DNA of 64,000 bases from SHZI01 sp963802215 (lineage in GTDB: Bacteria; Pseudomonadota; Gammaproteobacteria; Steroidobacterales; GCA-2729495), in assembly GCA_963802215.1 (NCBI GenBank), contig CAWDHQ010000001.1, positions 62,001 through 126,000 on the forward strand, in the 5' to 3' direction. Numbering within the stretch: the first letter of the stretch is position 1; every line of letters begins with the position of its first letter. Under the pieces are notes generated by a model. It made no database searches. It had not been told where the DNA came from and saw nothing but the letters and a program-made list of their open reading frames with translations. The translations under genes were made by a program, and so were the position numbers. Below are positions 25,076-33,051 of this stretch, in pieces.

Positions 25076-25387
25076 ATGCGCATTACGGTTGAACTGAGCC
25101 TCTACCCGCTGGCGACCGACTTCGTCGGCCACATCACCGACTTCATCCTGGAGCTCCGGCAGGAACCGGGGATCGAGATCGTCACCAACGCGATGAGCAC
25201 CCAGGTGCGCGGCGAGTTCGACGCCGTGACGGGCGCGGTCACCCGCTGCGCGCGGGCCGCCATGGAGCGCGTCCACCCGGTCGTGCTGGTGGCGAAGTTC
25301 CTGAATGCGGATCTCGACATCGACAGGACGCCCACCGTAGGAGCGCCTTCAGGCGCGACCCTTCCACCCGGCCGGGGTCACGCCTGA
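25076..25387 (+). CDS. Thiamine-binding protein (MTH1187/YkoF-like)
   Basis: A 103-residue cytosolic protein with the ferredoxin-like fold signature of the MTH1187/YkoF family: MRITVELSLYPL, IVTNAMSTQVRGEFDAV and a last strand VVLVAKFLNADL. YkoF binds thiamine or its pyrimidine part, and the TPP-riboswitch operon supports this role. AAGGAGA precedes the ATG. The final 17 codons, including the stop TGA, come from a REP element (TVGAPSGAT...), so the tail is repeat-derived. Confidence 0.82.
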   Translation: MRITVELSLYPLATDFVGHITDFILELRQEPGIEIVTNAMSTQVRGEFDAVTGAVTRCARAAMERVHPVVLVAKFLNADLDIDRTPTVGAPSGATLPPGRGHA

Positions 25388-25399
25388 AGGCGCTCCTAC
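25337..25399. repeat. REP pair covering the 3' end of the thiamine-binding gene
   Basis: Left arm GTAGGAGCGCCTTCAGGCGCGACC, spacer CTTCCACCCGGCC, and a right arm with one change (GGTCACGCCTGAAGG). The right arm contains the TGA that ends the gene. Confidence 0.88.
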
Positions 25400-25409
25400 C
25401 GGCGTATCC

Positions 25410-25976
25410 ATGGAGATCTCCGCCGTCATCCTCGCCATCGCCTACCTGGTGCTGGCGATCCGGGAGAACCGCTGGTGCTGGCCGGCGGGCATCGCCAGCG
25501 CGCTGCTCTACCTCGGCGTGTTCTACGCGGCAGGCCTGTACATGGAGGCCGGGCTGCAGCTGTTCTACGCGGCCATGGGCATCTACGGCTGGTGGGCCTG
25601 GCGCCCCGGCACGGACGGCGGCGCCGCGCTCGCCATCCACCGCTGGCCGGCGGGCCGGCACGCCGTCGCGCTCGCGACGATCCTGCTGCTGTCCCTCGCC
25701 AGCGGCGCCCTGCTGGAGCGCTACACGGACGCGGCCTCGCCCTACCTGGATTCGGTCGTCACCTGGAGCGCGATCCTCACCACGTGGATGGTCGCGCGGA
25801 AGCTCCTCGAGAACTGGCTGTACTGGTTCGTGATCGACGCGCTGACGCTCGGGCTCGCGCTGGAGCGGGGGCTCTACGCGACCGCCGCGCTGTTCGCGCT
25901 CTACCTGGCGCTCGTGGTCCTCGGCTGGCGCCGCTGGCGGCTGGCCTGGGAGCGGCAGGCGGTGGCCGCGGCATGA
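25410..25976 (+). CDS. pnuT: PnuC-family thiamine transporter (PnuT)
   Basis: A 188-residue inner-membrane protein with seven hydrophobic segments and PnuC-family motifs: IRENRWCWPAGIASALLY, FYAAMGIYGWWAWR and ENWLYWFVIDAL, where the WxxN/W residues line the vitamin path. In TPP-riboswitch operons this family is PnuT, which takes thiamine from the periplasm by facilitated diffusion and metabolic trapping by phosphorylation. The next gene, a kinase, overlaps its stop (ATGA), matching that mechanism. Confidence 0.88.
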   Translation: MEISAVILAIAYLVLAIRENRWCWPAGIASALLYLGVFYAAGLYMEAGLQLFYAAMGIYGWWAWRPGTDGGAALAIHRWPAGRHAVALATILLLSLASGALLERYTDAASPYLDSVVTWSAILTTWMVARKLLENWLYWFVIDALTLGLALERGLYATAALFALYLALVVLGWRRWRLAWERQAVAAA

Positions 25977-26800
25977 CCGGGCCGCCGGACCTGCCCCCGA
26001 CCTTGCCCCCCGGCTGGGTGCTCCGGGAGGTCCTGGCCGTCACCCCGGTGAGCCGGACCTTCCGGGTCCTGGCCGACGGGCGCCCGGCGGTGCTCCGGGT
26101 GGATGAGCCCCTGGCCCGGCGGCTCGGCCTGAACCGGGCCGCCGAGCCGGCCGTGCTCCGGGCCGTGGCCGCCGCGGGGCTGGGACCCCACTGCCTCGCC
26201 GCGGACGCCGGCCGCGGCACGCTGCTCACCGGCTGGCTGCCGGGCCGGGCCTGGACGGCGCCCGACCTCCGGGAACCCGCCAACCTGCGGCGGGCCGCGG
26301 TCCTGCTGCGCCAGGTCCACGGCCTGCCAGCCGCCGGCCCCGGGCTCGACCTGGCGGCAGCCATCGACCGGTATGCGGCGCTGGGCGGCGCCCCGGCTGC
26401 GGTCCCGGCCCGGACGGCCCGGGAGCTCCTGGCCCGGTGCCTGGCATCCGCCGGCGCTGAAGCGGGTGGGGCGCCGGACCGCCCGTGCCTGTGCCACGGG
26501 GACCCGACGCCCGGCAACTTCATTGCCGGCACCGACGGCACCCTGCGCCTCATCGACTGGGAGTACGCGGGGCTTGGCCCGCCCGCCTTCGACCTGGCAG
26601 GCCTTGCCGTGGGCGCGGGCCTGGACCCGTCCGGGGACGACCTCCTGCTCGGTGCCTGGGCCGGCCGCGAGCCCGGGCGGGACGAACGGGCCCGGCATCA
26701 GGACTGGAAAGCCTTCTGCCGGGCCCTGGGGGACCTCTGGGCCGGTGCTATGGGCCGGTGCTATGGGCCGGTGCTATGGGCCGGCGCCCTGATTGAGTAA
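25973..26800 (+). CDS. Thiamine kinase-like phosphotransferase (APH family)
   Basis: A 275-residue cytosolic kinase of the aminoglycoside/choline kinase fold. The catalytic loop is CHGDPTPGNFI and the metal-binding motif is LIDWEYAGLGPPAFDLAGL. Overlap with pnuT and the upstream TPP riboswitch make thiamine the likely substrate, trapping it as the phosphate. The ATG at 25973 overlaps the pnuT stop; longer in-frame versions run antisense to PnuT codons and are rejected. The last 20 residues (WAGAMGRCYGPVLWAGALIE) are encoded by a 13-bp tandem repeat, so C-terminal sequence and length may vary between strains. Confidence 0.85.
   Translation: MTGPPDLPPTLPPGWVLREVLAVTPVSRTFRVLADGRPAVLRVDEPLARRLGLNRAAEPAVLRAVAAAGLGPHCLAADAGRGTLLTGWLPGRAWTAPDLREPANLRRAAVLLRQVHGLPAAGPGLDLAAAIDRYAALGGAPAAVPARTARELLARCLASAGAEAGGAPDRPCLCHGDPTPGNFIAGTDGTLRLIDWEYAGLGPPAFDLAGLAVGAGLDPSGDDLLLGAWAGREPGRDERARHQDWKAFCRALGDLWAGAMGRCYGPVLWAGALIE
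26738..26784 (+). repeat. 13-bp tandem repeat at the 3' end of the thiamine kinase gene
   Basis: Three perfect copies of TGGGCCGGTGCTA followed by an 8-bp partial copy. Unit length is not a multiple of three, so gain or loss of a copy would shift the reading frame of the final residues. Confidence 0.9.
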
Positions 26801-27034
26801 AATCAGCTCCTTGATCCCGGTGACTTCGAGTAACGTGCAGATATCGGCGGATCAGCTGCGTTGCGGCCGGTTCGAGTGTGAACATTCCGCCGCAATGCCC
26901 CTACGGATTATGGAAGATCGTGATTGCACACGTCACGTTCTGTCACTAAAGTAGACCTCACCTAGAACAGAGGTGCTGCTTGATCCTCAGCTGGGTGAAT
27001 GAACAACAAAACGCCGAGCGCAGAGGGAAATGCC
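26801..27034. other. Gene-free spacer
   Basis: A 234-bp spacer, AT-richer than its surroundings, before the sorting-signal protein gene. It presumably holds that gene's promoter, but I could not assign -35 and -10 boxes with confidence and saw no sigma-54-type GG-N10-GC site. Confidence 0.4.
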
Positions 27035-27727
27035 ATGAAATTGAAGATAGCCGCAGGCCTGCTCGTGGGCCTGAGCTTTGCCAGCTCCGGCCAGGCAGCT
27101 TCGATTTCATACTTCCTCGACCAGTCCAACAAGCTCGCGGACGGCATCAACTACCTGAAGGTCACCATCGACGACGAGGGTGCCCTGGGTGCCATCAACT
27201 TCACCGTCGAGGCCCTGCAGCCGCTGCTCGACCTGGCGGGCCCGAACTTCGGCATCCAGAGATTCGGGTTCAACGTCGTGGGCGGTATCGGCGCCGAGGC
27301 CGCGAACGTGGAATCGCCCGACGGCTGGCGTGCCCGCAACCGCGGCCGCATGGACGGCTTCGGCCTCTTCGACATCGCGGTGAAGGGCAAGGGCAATAAA
27401 CGCCAGGATCCGCTGACCTTCTCCATCACCGGCGTGGACCTGGACACCATCCAGAGCTACGTGGACCTGTCGACGGGCCGTTCACCCGAAGGCTTCTCGC
27501 TGTTCTCCGCCCACGTGGCGGGCTTCGAACTCTGCGAAGGCGGCAATGACAGCTTGAGCGGGTCCTCCGGCCCGGACGGCCACGGCGGCTGCAAGGATCG
27601 CCTCTCCAGCGCCTACTTCGGCGGCGGCCCGGTCGTCCCGGCGCCCCCGGCCATCTGGCTCCTGGGCACGGCCATCGCAGGCCTCGCGGTACGTCGCTTC
27701 CGGGCCGGCAAGGTCGCCGCTGCCTGA
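27035..27727 (+). CDS. Secreted protein with VPxPxA/PEP-CTERM-type sorting signal
   Basis: A 230-residue exported protein. A signal peptide ends at SSGQAA (about residue 22). The mature part is polar and Gly/Asp-rich with one CxxxxxxxC-like pair (LCEGG...GGCKDR). The C-terminus is tripartite: VPAPPAIWLL motif, a hydrophobic helix with AGLAVRRF, and a basic tail RRFRAGK, the layout recognised by exosortases. VPxPxA resembles the VPLPA signal of the exosortase D class, and two such enzymes are in the window. ATG 27035 has GAGGGA upstream. A strong terminator follows. Confidence 0.88.
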   Translation: MKLKIAAGLLVGLSFASSGQAASISYFLDQSNKLADGINYLKVTIDDEGALGAINFTVEALQPLLDLAGPNFGIQRFGFNVVGGIGAEAANVESPDGWRARNRGRMDGFGLFDIAVKGKGNKRQDPLTFSITGVDLDTIQSYVDLSTGRSPEGFSLFSAHVAGFELCEGGNDSLSGSSGPDGHGGCKDRLSSAYFGGGPVVPAPPAIWLLGTAIAGLAVRRFRAGKVAAA

Positions 27728-27750
27728 CGCCTCACTCAGTCTCGTGCCGC

Positions 27751-27775
27751 AAACGGGCCCTTCGGGGCCCGTTTT
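27751..27775 (+). terminator. Rho-independent terminator
   Basis: AACGGGCCC, a TTCG tetraloop and GGGCCCGTT form a strong hairpin followed by a short T-run, 24 bp after the stop of the sorting-signal protein gene. Confidence 0.85.
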
Positions 27776-27778
27776 GCT

Positions 27779-27836
27779 GTAGGAGCGGCTTCAGCCGCGA
27801 CCGGAAGATCTCGGTCGCGCCTGAAGGCGCTCCTAC
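27779..27836. repeat. REP pair (mixed arms)
   Basis: Left arm GTAGGAGCGGCTTCAGCCGCGACC and right arm of the GCGCC type (GGTCGCGCCTGAAGGCGCTCC). The two arms belong to different subtypes, so it may be a recombinant element. It is the last REP before a 35.7-kb gap. Confidence 0.88.
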
Positions 27837-28050
27837 AGTGCGCTATGAAACCTTGGTAATGTTCAACGGCCCTCCGGGGCCGGTGATAGACTGAACATTC
27901 AAGGGGCTAGGCGGGTTTTCTGGACGAAAATCCTGCCTCGGTCACAGTCAGTAACCCCGTCCCCGGCTAGCATTACCCGAACATAAAGAACGTCTCATCC
28001 ACCACGGCCGGCACCTGCGTGACGGCACGAAAGACGGCAGAACCCAATTT

Positions 28051-29805
28051 ATGGCCTTTGAGATCGCGATTCCCGAGGACGACAACCGGACCTTCGGCGA
28101 CTACCTGGACGCCCTGAAGCGGCGCCGCAAGCCGGCCCTGATCCTCGCCCTGACCCTGCTGGTCCTGGGCGGCATCACCATCTTCATGTGGCCGAACGCC
28201 TACACCTCGACGGCCGTGATCCTGATCGAGGACCCGGACATCCCGCCGGGCCTGGTACCCACCACGGTGACCACCTTCGCGTCCAAGCAGATCCAGTACA
28301 TCAACCAGCGGGTGATGACGCGCACCAACCTGGCGCAGATCATCGAGAAGTTCGACCTGTTCCCCGAGGAGCGCAAGTTCCTGCCCACGCTGCTGCTGGT
28401 GGGAGACGTCGAGAAGGACATGAGTATCGACGTGATCGATGTCCAGCAGCAGGGCTTGGGTGGACAGCAGATCACCAGCACCATCGCCTTCAAGCTGGGC
28501 TTCGAGCACGACAACCCCGAGATTGCCCGGCAGGTCGCCAACGAGCTGGTGTCGCTGTACCTGGCCGAGAACGTCCGGTCCCGGACGGAAAAGACAGCCG
28601 AGACCAGCCAGTTCATGCAGGCCGAGGTGGACCGCCTCGATGCCGAGGTGAAGGAACTGGAAACCCAGATCGCCGCCATCAAGCGCGAGAACGAGGGCAG
28701 CCTGCCCGAGCTCATGACCTTCAACATGCAGCTCATGGCGTCACTGGACAATGACATCGGCGAGATCGACCGGCAGATCCAGTCGCTGCGCGAAAACAAG
28801 ATCATGCTGGACGCCGAGCTGGCCAAGCTGAGCCCGATCGCCACCACGGTCACGTCCGAAGGCAAGCCCATCTCATCGCCCCAGGACCAGCTGAAGGCGC
28901 TGCAGACGGAGCTGGCCCGGCTGGAGGGCCGCTACAGCGCCGAGCACCCGGACGTGATCCGCGTGCGCCGGGACCTGGAGGCCGTCCGGGCCCAGCTGGG
29001 CGCCGACATCACGCTCGACCAGAACTCCGCCAACCTCGCCCAGGCCCGCATCGACCTGGCCAAGGCCCAGGCCAGCTACAGCGCCGACTCGCCCCAGGTG
29101 CAGCAGGCCGAGCGCCTGGTGCGCAGCCTGGAGGCCCGGGCCGCCGAGCCGCGCCGCCAGGGCATGGGCAGCATGGAGCCCGACAACCCCGTCTACATCC
29201 AGATCCGCGCCCAGCGGGAGACGCTGGATTCCACCGAGCGTTCGCTGGTGACCAAGCAGGCCGAGCTGCGCGCCCGCCGCGCCGAGGCCGAGCGCAAGAT
29301 GCTGCAGAGCTCCGAGGTGGAGAAGGACCTGAGCGCCCTCATTCGCCGCCTGCAGGGCGCGACGTTCAGCTACCAGAACGCGCGGGAGCGGCTGGTGACG
29401 GCCAAGATGGGCCAGTCGCTGGAAACCCAGAGCAAGGGCGAGCGCTTCGCCCTGGTGGAGCCGCCGGACCTGCCCCTGCTGCCGTCCAGCCCGAACCGGC
29501 CCGTCCTGCTGGCCCTGCTCGTCGTGCTGGTGCTGGCGGCCGGCCTGGGCTGGCCCCAGGTGGCCGAGTCCATGGACGAGGCCATCCACAGTGCCCGCGC
29601 GATCGAGCGCGTGCAGGGCGCGCCGCCGATCGCCGAGATTCCGCTGATTGAAACCGCCGAGGATCGCAAGAAGGAACGCAATACGAGGGTGGGGGTATTG
29701 CTCATCGCCCCGGTCATCGCCGGCATCATCCTGGCGCTCATCCACTTCCTCTGGATCCCGCTGGACGTGCTCTGGTACGTGGGTCTCCGTCGCCTGGGAA
29801 TGTAA
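28051..29805 (+). CDS. Polysaccharide chain-length determinant (Wzz/GNVR)
   Basis: A 584-residue inner-membrane co-polymerase that sets polysaccharide length and organises export. A first helix at about residues 34-52 is followed by a large periplasmic coiled-coil region (residues 180-440, many Gln/Glu/Leu heptads), the GNVR-type stretch VEPPDLPLLPSSPNRP before the second helix (about 487-505), and a third hydrophobic segment near residue 550. It is of the exosortase-locus Wzz class. A CTAGCAT sequence at 27967-27973 may be its promoter. The kinase gene follows 6 bp downstream, so it opens the main operon. Confidence 0.9.
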   Translation: MAFEIAIPEDDNRTFGDYLDALKRRRKPALILALTLLVLGGITIFMWPNAYTSTAVILIEDPDIPPGLVPTTVTTFASKQIQYINQRVMTRTNLAQIIEKFDLFPEERKFLPTLLLVGDVEKDMSIDVIDVQQQGLGGQQITSTIAFKLGFEHDNPEIARQVANELVSLYLAENVRSRTEKTAETSQFMQAEVDRLDAEVKELETQIAAIKRENEGSLPELMTFNMQLMASLDNDIGEIDRQIQSLRENKIMLDAELAKLSPIATTVTSEGKPISSPQDQLKALQTELARLEGRYSAEHPDVIRVRRDLEAVRAQLGADITLDQNSANLAQARIDLAKAQASYSADSPQVQQAERLVRSLEARAAEPRRQGMGSMEPDNPVYIQIRAQRETLDSTERSLVTKQAELRARRAEAERKMLQSSEVEKDLSALIRRLQGATFSYQNARERLVTAKMGQSLETQSKGERFALVEPPDLPLLPSSPNRPVLLALLVVLVLAAGLGWPQVAESMDEAIHSARAIERVQGAPPIAEIPLIETAEDRKKERNTRVGVLLIAPVIAGIILALIHFLWIPLDVLWYVGLRRLGM

Positions 29806-29811
29806 CGACAC

Positions 29812-30663
29812 ATGGAACGCATCAAGAAAGCTCTCGAGCGCGCGGGCCAGGACCGCCTGACCGCCACGGACGTGCTGCGCCAGACCAGCCAGAGCCAGGG
29901 CATCCCGGCGGACCTGTCCACCGGCGTGCGCTACACCATGACGAAGATGGTGGAGGTGTCGCCGAAGACCCTGCTGGACAACCGGATCATCGCGGCACTG
30001 CCCGAGCACAAGTTCAAGGACGCCTACCGCATGATGCGCACCCGGGTGCTGCAGACCATGCGGAACAACGGCTGGACGTCGGTGGCCGTGACGGGACCCG
30101 CCTCCGGCTGTGGCAAGACGCTGACGGCGATCAACCTGGCCGTGAGCCTGGCCATGGAAGTGACCCACACGGTGCTGCTGGTGGACCTGGACCTGCGGCG
30201 GCCGACGGTGCACAAGTACTTCGGCTACCAGCCGGAGCTGGGCCTGTCGGACTACCTGACCGGCGACATTCCGCTGCACCAGCTGCTGTTCACGCCGTCC
30301 ATCGACCGGCTGGTGGTGCTGCCGGGCCGGAGCGCGCTGCCGAATTCGGCCGAGATGCTCCGCTCGCCACGCATGGTGGCGCTGGTGAACGAGCTGAAGA
30401 CCCGGTACCCGGACCGCCTGGTCGTGTTCGACCTGCCGCCGATCCTGGCCGCCGACGATGCCCTGGCGTTCTCGCCCTACACGGACTGCTTCCTGATGGT
30501 GGCGGAGAGCGGTGGCACGAAGAAGGACGACCTGCAGAAGGCGTTCGAGATCCTGAAGAACACGCCGCTGGTCGGCACGGTGCTGAACAAGTCCGAGGCG
30601 CCGACGTCCGGCTACGGGTACGGGGGCCTGGCGCAGAAGAAGAAGCGCTTCTTCGGCACCTGA
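29812..30663 (+). CDS. BY-type tyrosine autokinase (CpsD/CapB-like)
   Basis: A 283-residue cytosolic bacterial tyrosine kinase partnering the Wzz protein. It has a Walker A motif TGPASGCGKTLTA (about residues 92-104), Walker A' VLLVDLDLRRP and Walker B LVVFDLPPIL. The Tyr cluster is short: only two tyrosines in SGYGYGG near the C-terminus, fewer than the usual four or more. It is of the exosortase-system autokinase type. It lies between Wzz and the AAA ATPase, 6 bp after the former, in the usual gene order. Confidence 0.92.
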   Translation: MERIKKALERAGQDRLTATDVLRQTSQSQGIPADLSTGVRYTMTKMVEVSPKTLLDNRIIAALPEHKFKDAYRMMRTRVLQTMRNNGWTSVAVTGPASGCGKTLTAINLAVSLAMEVTHTVLLVDLDLRRPTVHKYFGYQPELGLSDYLTGDIPLHQLLFTPSIDRLVVLPGRSALPNSAEMLRSPRMVALVNELKTRYPDRLVVFDLPPILAADDALAFSPYTDCFLMVAESGGTKKDDLQKAFEILKNTPLVGTVLNKSEAPTSGYGYGGLAQKKKRFFGT

Positions 30664-30669
30664 CGCGAG

Positions 30670-31536
30670 ATGTACGAAGGCTTCTACGGCCTCAAGGAGC
30701 GACCCTTCGCCCTTCTGCCTGACCCCTCATTCCTCTACCTGTCCAAGGGCCACAGCACGGCCCTGACGCTGCTCCGCTACAGCATCCTGAACCGCCAGGG
30801 CTTCACGGTCGTGAGCGGCGAGGTGGGGAGCGGCAAGACCACCCTGATCAACCGGCTCCTCGACGAGATGAAGTCCGGCATGACGGTGGGGCTGATCAAC
30901 TTCACCACCCGGTCCTTCGGCGAGATGGCCGAGTGGATCATGATGGCCTACGGGCTGCCCTACAAGAACAAGAGCAAGGTCGAGCTGTACGACGACTTCG
31001 TCCAGTTCATGATCCGCGAGTACGCCGCCGGCCGCCCGGTGGTGCTGATCGTGGACGAGGCCCAGAACCTGGGGATCCGCGGGCTCGAAGAGATCCGCAT
31101 GCTCTCCAACGTGAACGCGGAAAAGGACTACCTGCTGCACGTGATCCTGGTGGGCCAGCCGGAGCTCCGCGCACTGCTCCAGAGCCCCCAGCTGCGCCAG
31201 CTGACCCAGCGCGTGTCGGTTGCCTATCACCTCCGCCGCCTGACGGAGGAGGAGGTGGAGCAGTACATCGTGCACCGCGTGACCCACGTCGGCGGCGCCG
31301 CCGACCTGTTCGATCCCGAAGCCATCCGGCTCGTGGCCGCCGCCAGCGAGGGCATACCGCGGCTCATCAACACCTTCTGCGACCTGGCGCTGGTCTATGC
31401 GTTCTCCGAGGAGAAGCCGACGGTCGGGGCGGGGGAGGTGCGGGCGGTGCTGGAGGATCGGAGGAGGATGGGGTTGCCGGCGGGGGTTGGTGAATCGCCG
31501 GCTTCGGCAGAATACTCAGCGCCGCAGGCCCGCTAG
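30670..31536 (+). CDS. ExeA-like AAA ATPase of the exosortase polysaccharide locus
   Basis: A 288-residue cytosolic ATPase. The N-terminus MYEGFYGLKERPFALLPDP is characteristic of the ExeA/exosortase-associated ATPase group. It shows Walker A GEVGSGKTTLI (about residue 50), Walker B VVLIVDEAQNL and sensor region GQPELRALL. It is predicted to energise assembly or export of the polysaccharide. It overlaps neither neighbour but is 6 bp from the kinase. GC falls sharply right after this gene. Confidence 0.9.
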   Translation: MYEGFYGLKERPFALLPDPSFLYLSKGHSTALTLLRYSILNRQGFTVVSGEVGSGKTTLINRLLDEMKSGMTVGLINFTTRSFGEMAEWIMMAYGLPYKNKSKVELYDDFVQFMIREYAAGRPVVLIVDEAQNLGIRGLEEIRMLSNVNAEKDYLLHVILVGQPELRALLQSPQLRQLTQRVSVAYHLRRLTEEEVEQYIVHRVTHVGGAADLFDPEAIRLVAAASEGIPRLINTFCDLALVYAFSEEKPTVGAGEVRAVLEDRRRMGLPAGVGESPASAEYSAPQAR

Positions 31537-31578
31537 CCGGCCTGATCTAGTCTTCTCGCCATATTGGCGAAGCCCGAA

Positions 31579-33051
31579 ATGGAAGACATCGGCGAAAGCC
31601 ACGACACAGCGCGACTCGGGCGAGCTGCACGATGGACCGGCCTCTCAAAGGCACTTGGTCAGGCGTCAACGTTCGCGGCAACACTAATAATGGCTCGGCT
31701 ACTGGAGCGCGAAGACTTTGGGATCTTTGCCCTCGCCCTCCTCTATATCGCATTTATAGATGTCTTCGTAGATCTCGGTCTGGTAAGCGCGATCATTCAG
31801 CGTAAGGAAGTCAGTCAGCGCCAGCTTTCCTCATGTTTCTGGCTCCTCTCGCTGGTCTCAATTGCGCTCCTCGGCGCTAGCCAGCTTCTGGCACCGGCGA
31901 TTGGACGGTTTTTCTTCGATGAGGAACGTGTCGTTCCCCTGATTCGAGCGCTGTCGGTCACATTCTTGGTGCTTCCGGTCACCATCATCTGCACAGCAAT
32001 GCTTTCCCGCAAGTTCCGGCTCGATTCGATAGCCAAGCTCGAGTTAGGTTCCGCGCTACTTAGGTGCATGACGGTGGTTGGATTGGGCCTTGCGGGCGTC
32101 GGCGTGATGAGTCTCGTATATGGATTCATGCTAGAACGGCTTCTGCTTGCTACATCTCTAGCCTATGTGGCTCGTTGGCGTCCAATGGCGGTTCTCCGGG
32201 TCGACGAAATTCGCCCACTGGTTTCATTCGGTGCCAATATAACTGCGGGGCGCCTCCTATGGCTTGCCTACACAAGGCTCGATACTCTGATCATCGGGCG
32301 ACTTTTGGGTGCCGAAGTCCTGGGGTTGTATACAATTGCGGCCCAGATTTCTAATGCCTTTCTTCAGTTCATCTCGACGGCCTACTATCGAATCGCGTTT
32401 CCCCTTTTTTCCCAAGTACAAGACTCCGCTAAGCTAGTTGCAGTGTTCCTGAAAATGAGCCTGCTTCTGGCGATTGCAACCCTTCCGGTCTTTCTGGGAA
32501 TGTCGGTGGTTGCAGTCGATCTAGTCGCCGTGGTGTTGGGGCCTCGTTGGCTGGATGCTGTTCCAGCACTGCAGGTCCTAGCCATTGTCGCCGCCATGCA
32601 AGCGGTGTCCGGGCTCTTGCCGCAGGTGAGCAATGCCGCTGGCTATCCTGGGCTTGCAACGCGAATGAACTTTGCGACAGTTATTGCCTTCGGCGCGGGC
32701 TTCTACGCGGGCGCGAAGATCGCCGGCCTATCGGGCGTGTTAGTTGCGTGGTCGGTTCTGTTTCCGATTCGTTATCTGGTCATGGCCGCCGTAACAGGTC
32801 GCTTGATTAACATGTCCCTCCGCTCATATGCATCTAACCATTTGCCGCCTCTCATAGCGGCTTTGGCAATGGCGACTGGCGTCGCTATCTTTGGAGTGTT
32901 GGTTAGTGAGTGGCATCCCGCTCTGCGACTCATAGCGAGCGTAGGACTTGGTGCGTGCATATTTGTGGGCCTAAGTCTTGTCCTGTACCGCGAATCGGTC
33001 GCCGTGATCGTGCGACTTGCGCTACCAGGCTATAGGGAGAGTAAGGCGTGA
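31579..33051 (+). CDS. Wzx-type polysaccharide flippase 1
   Basis: A 490-residue inner-membrane protein with about 12-14 helices of the MATE/PST flippase fold (start: ARWTGLSKALGQASTFAAT, then YIAFIDVFVDLGLVSAII). It would translocate lipid-linked repeat units. ATG 31579 is preferred; a TTG at 31564 would add five residues. Base composition changes abruptly here: a sample line at 32101-32160 has 47% GC against 72% at 28081-28140. The stop overlaps the start of the polymerase gene. Confidence 0.88.
   Translation: MEDIGESHDTARLGRAARWTGLSKALGQASTFAATLIMARLLEREDFGIFALALLYIAFIDVFVDLGLVSAIIQRKEVSQRQLSSCFWLLSLVSIALLGASQLLAPAIGRFFFDEERVVPLIRALSVTFLVLPVTIICTAMLSRKFRLDSIAKLELGSALLRCMTVVGLGLAGVGVMSLVYGFMLERLLLATSLAYVARWRPMAVLRVDEIRPLVSFGANITAGRLLWLAYTRLDTLIIGRLLGAEVLGLYTIAAQISNAFLQFISTAYYRIAFPLFSQVQDSAKLVAVFLKMSLLLAIATLPVFLGMSVVAVDLVAVVLGPRWLDAVPALQVLAIVAAMQAVSGLLPQVSNAAGYPGLATRMNFATVIAFGAGFYAGAKIAGLSGVLVAWSVLFPIRYLVMAAVTGRLINMSLRSYASNHLPPLIAALAMATGVAIFGVLVSEWHPALRLIASVGLGACIFVGLSLVLYRESVAVIVRLALPGYRESKA

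Noticed and set aside
12741..25399. CRISPR array made of the repeated 20-25 bp units
   Set aside because: Units are palindromic, irregularly spaced over kilobases and occur in both orientations; they are REP elements.
26960..27034. Sigma-54 promoter for the sorting-signal protein, as in PrsK/PrsR regulons
   Set aside because: No GG-N10-GC pattern was found in the spacer.
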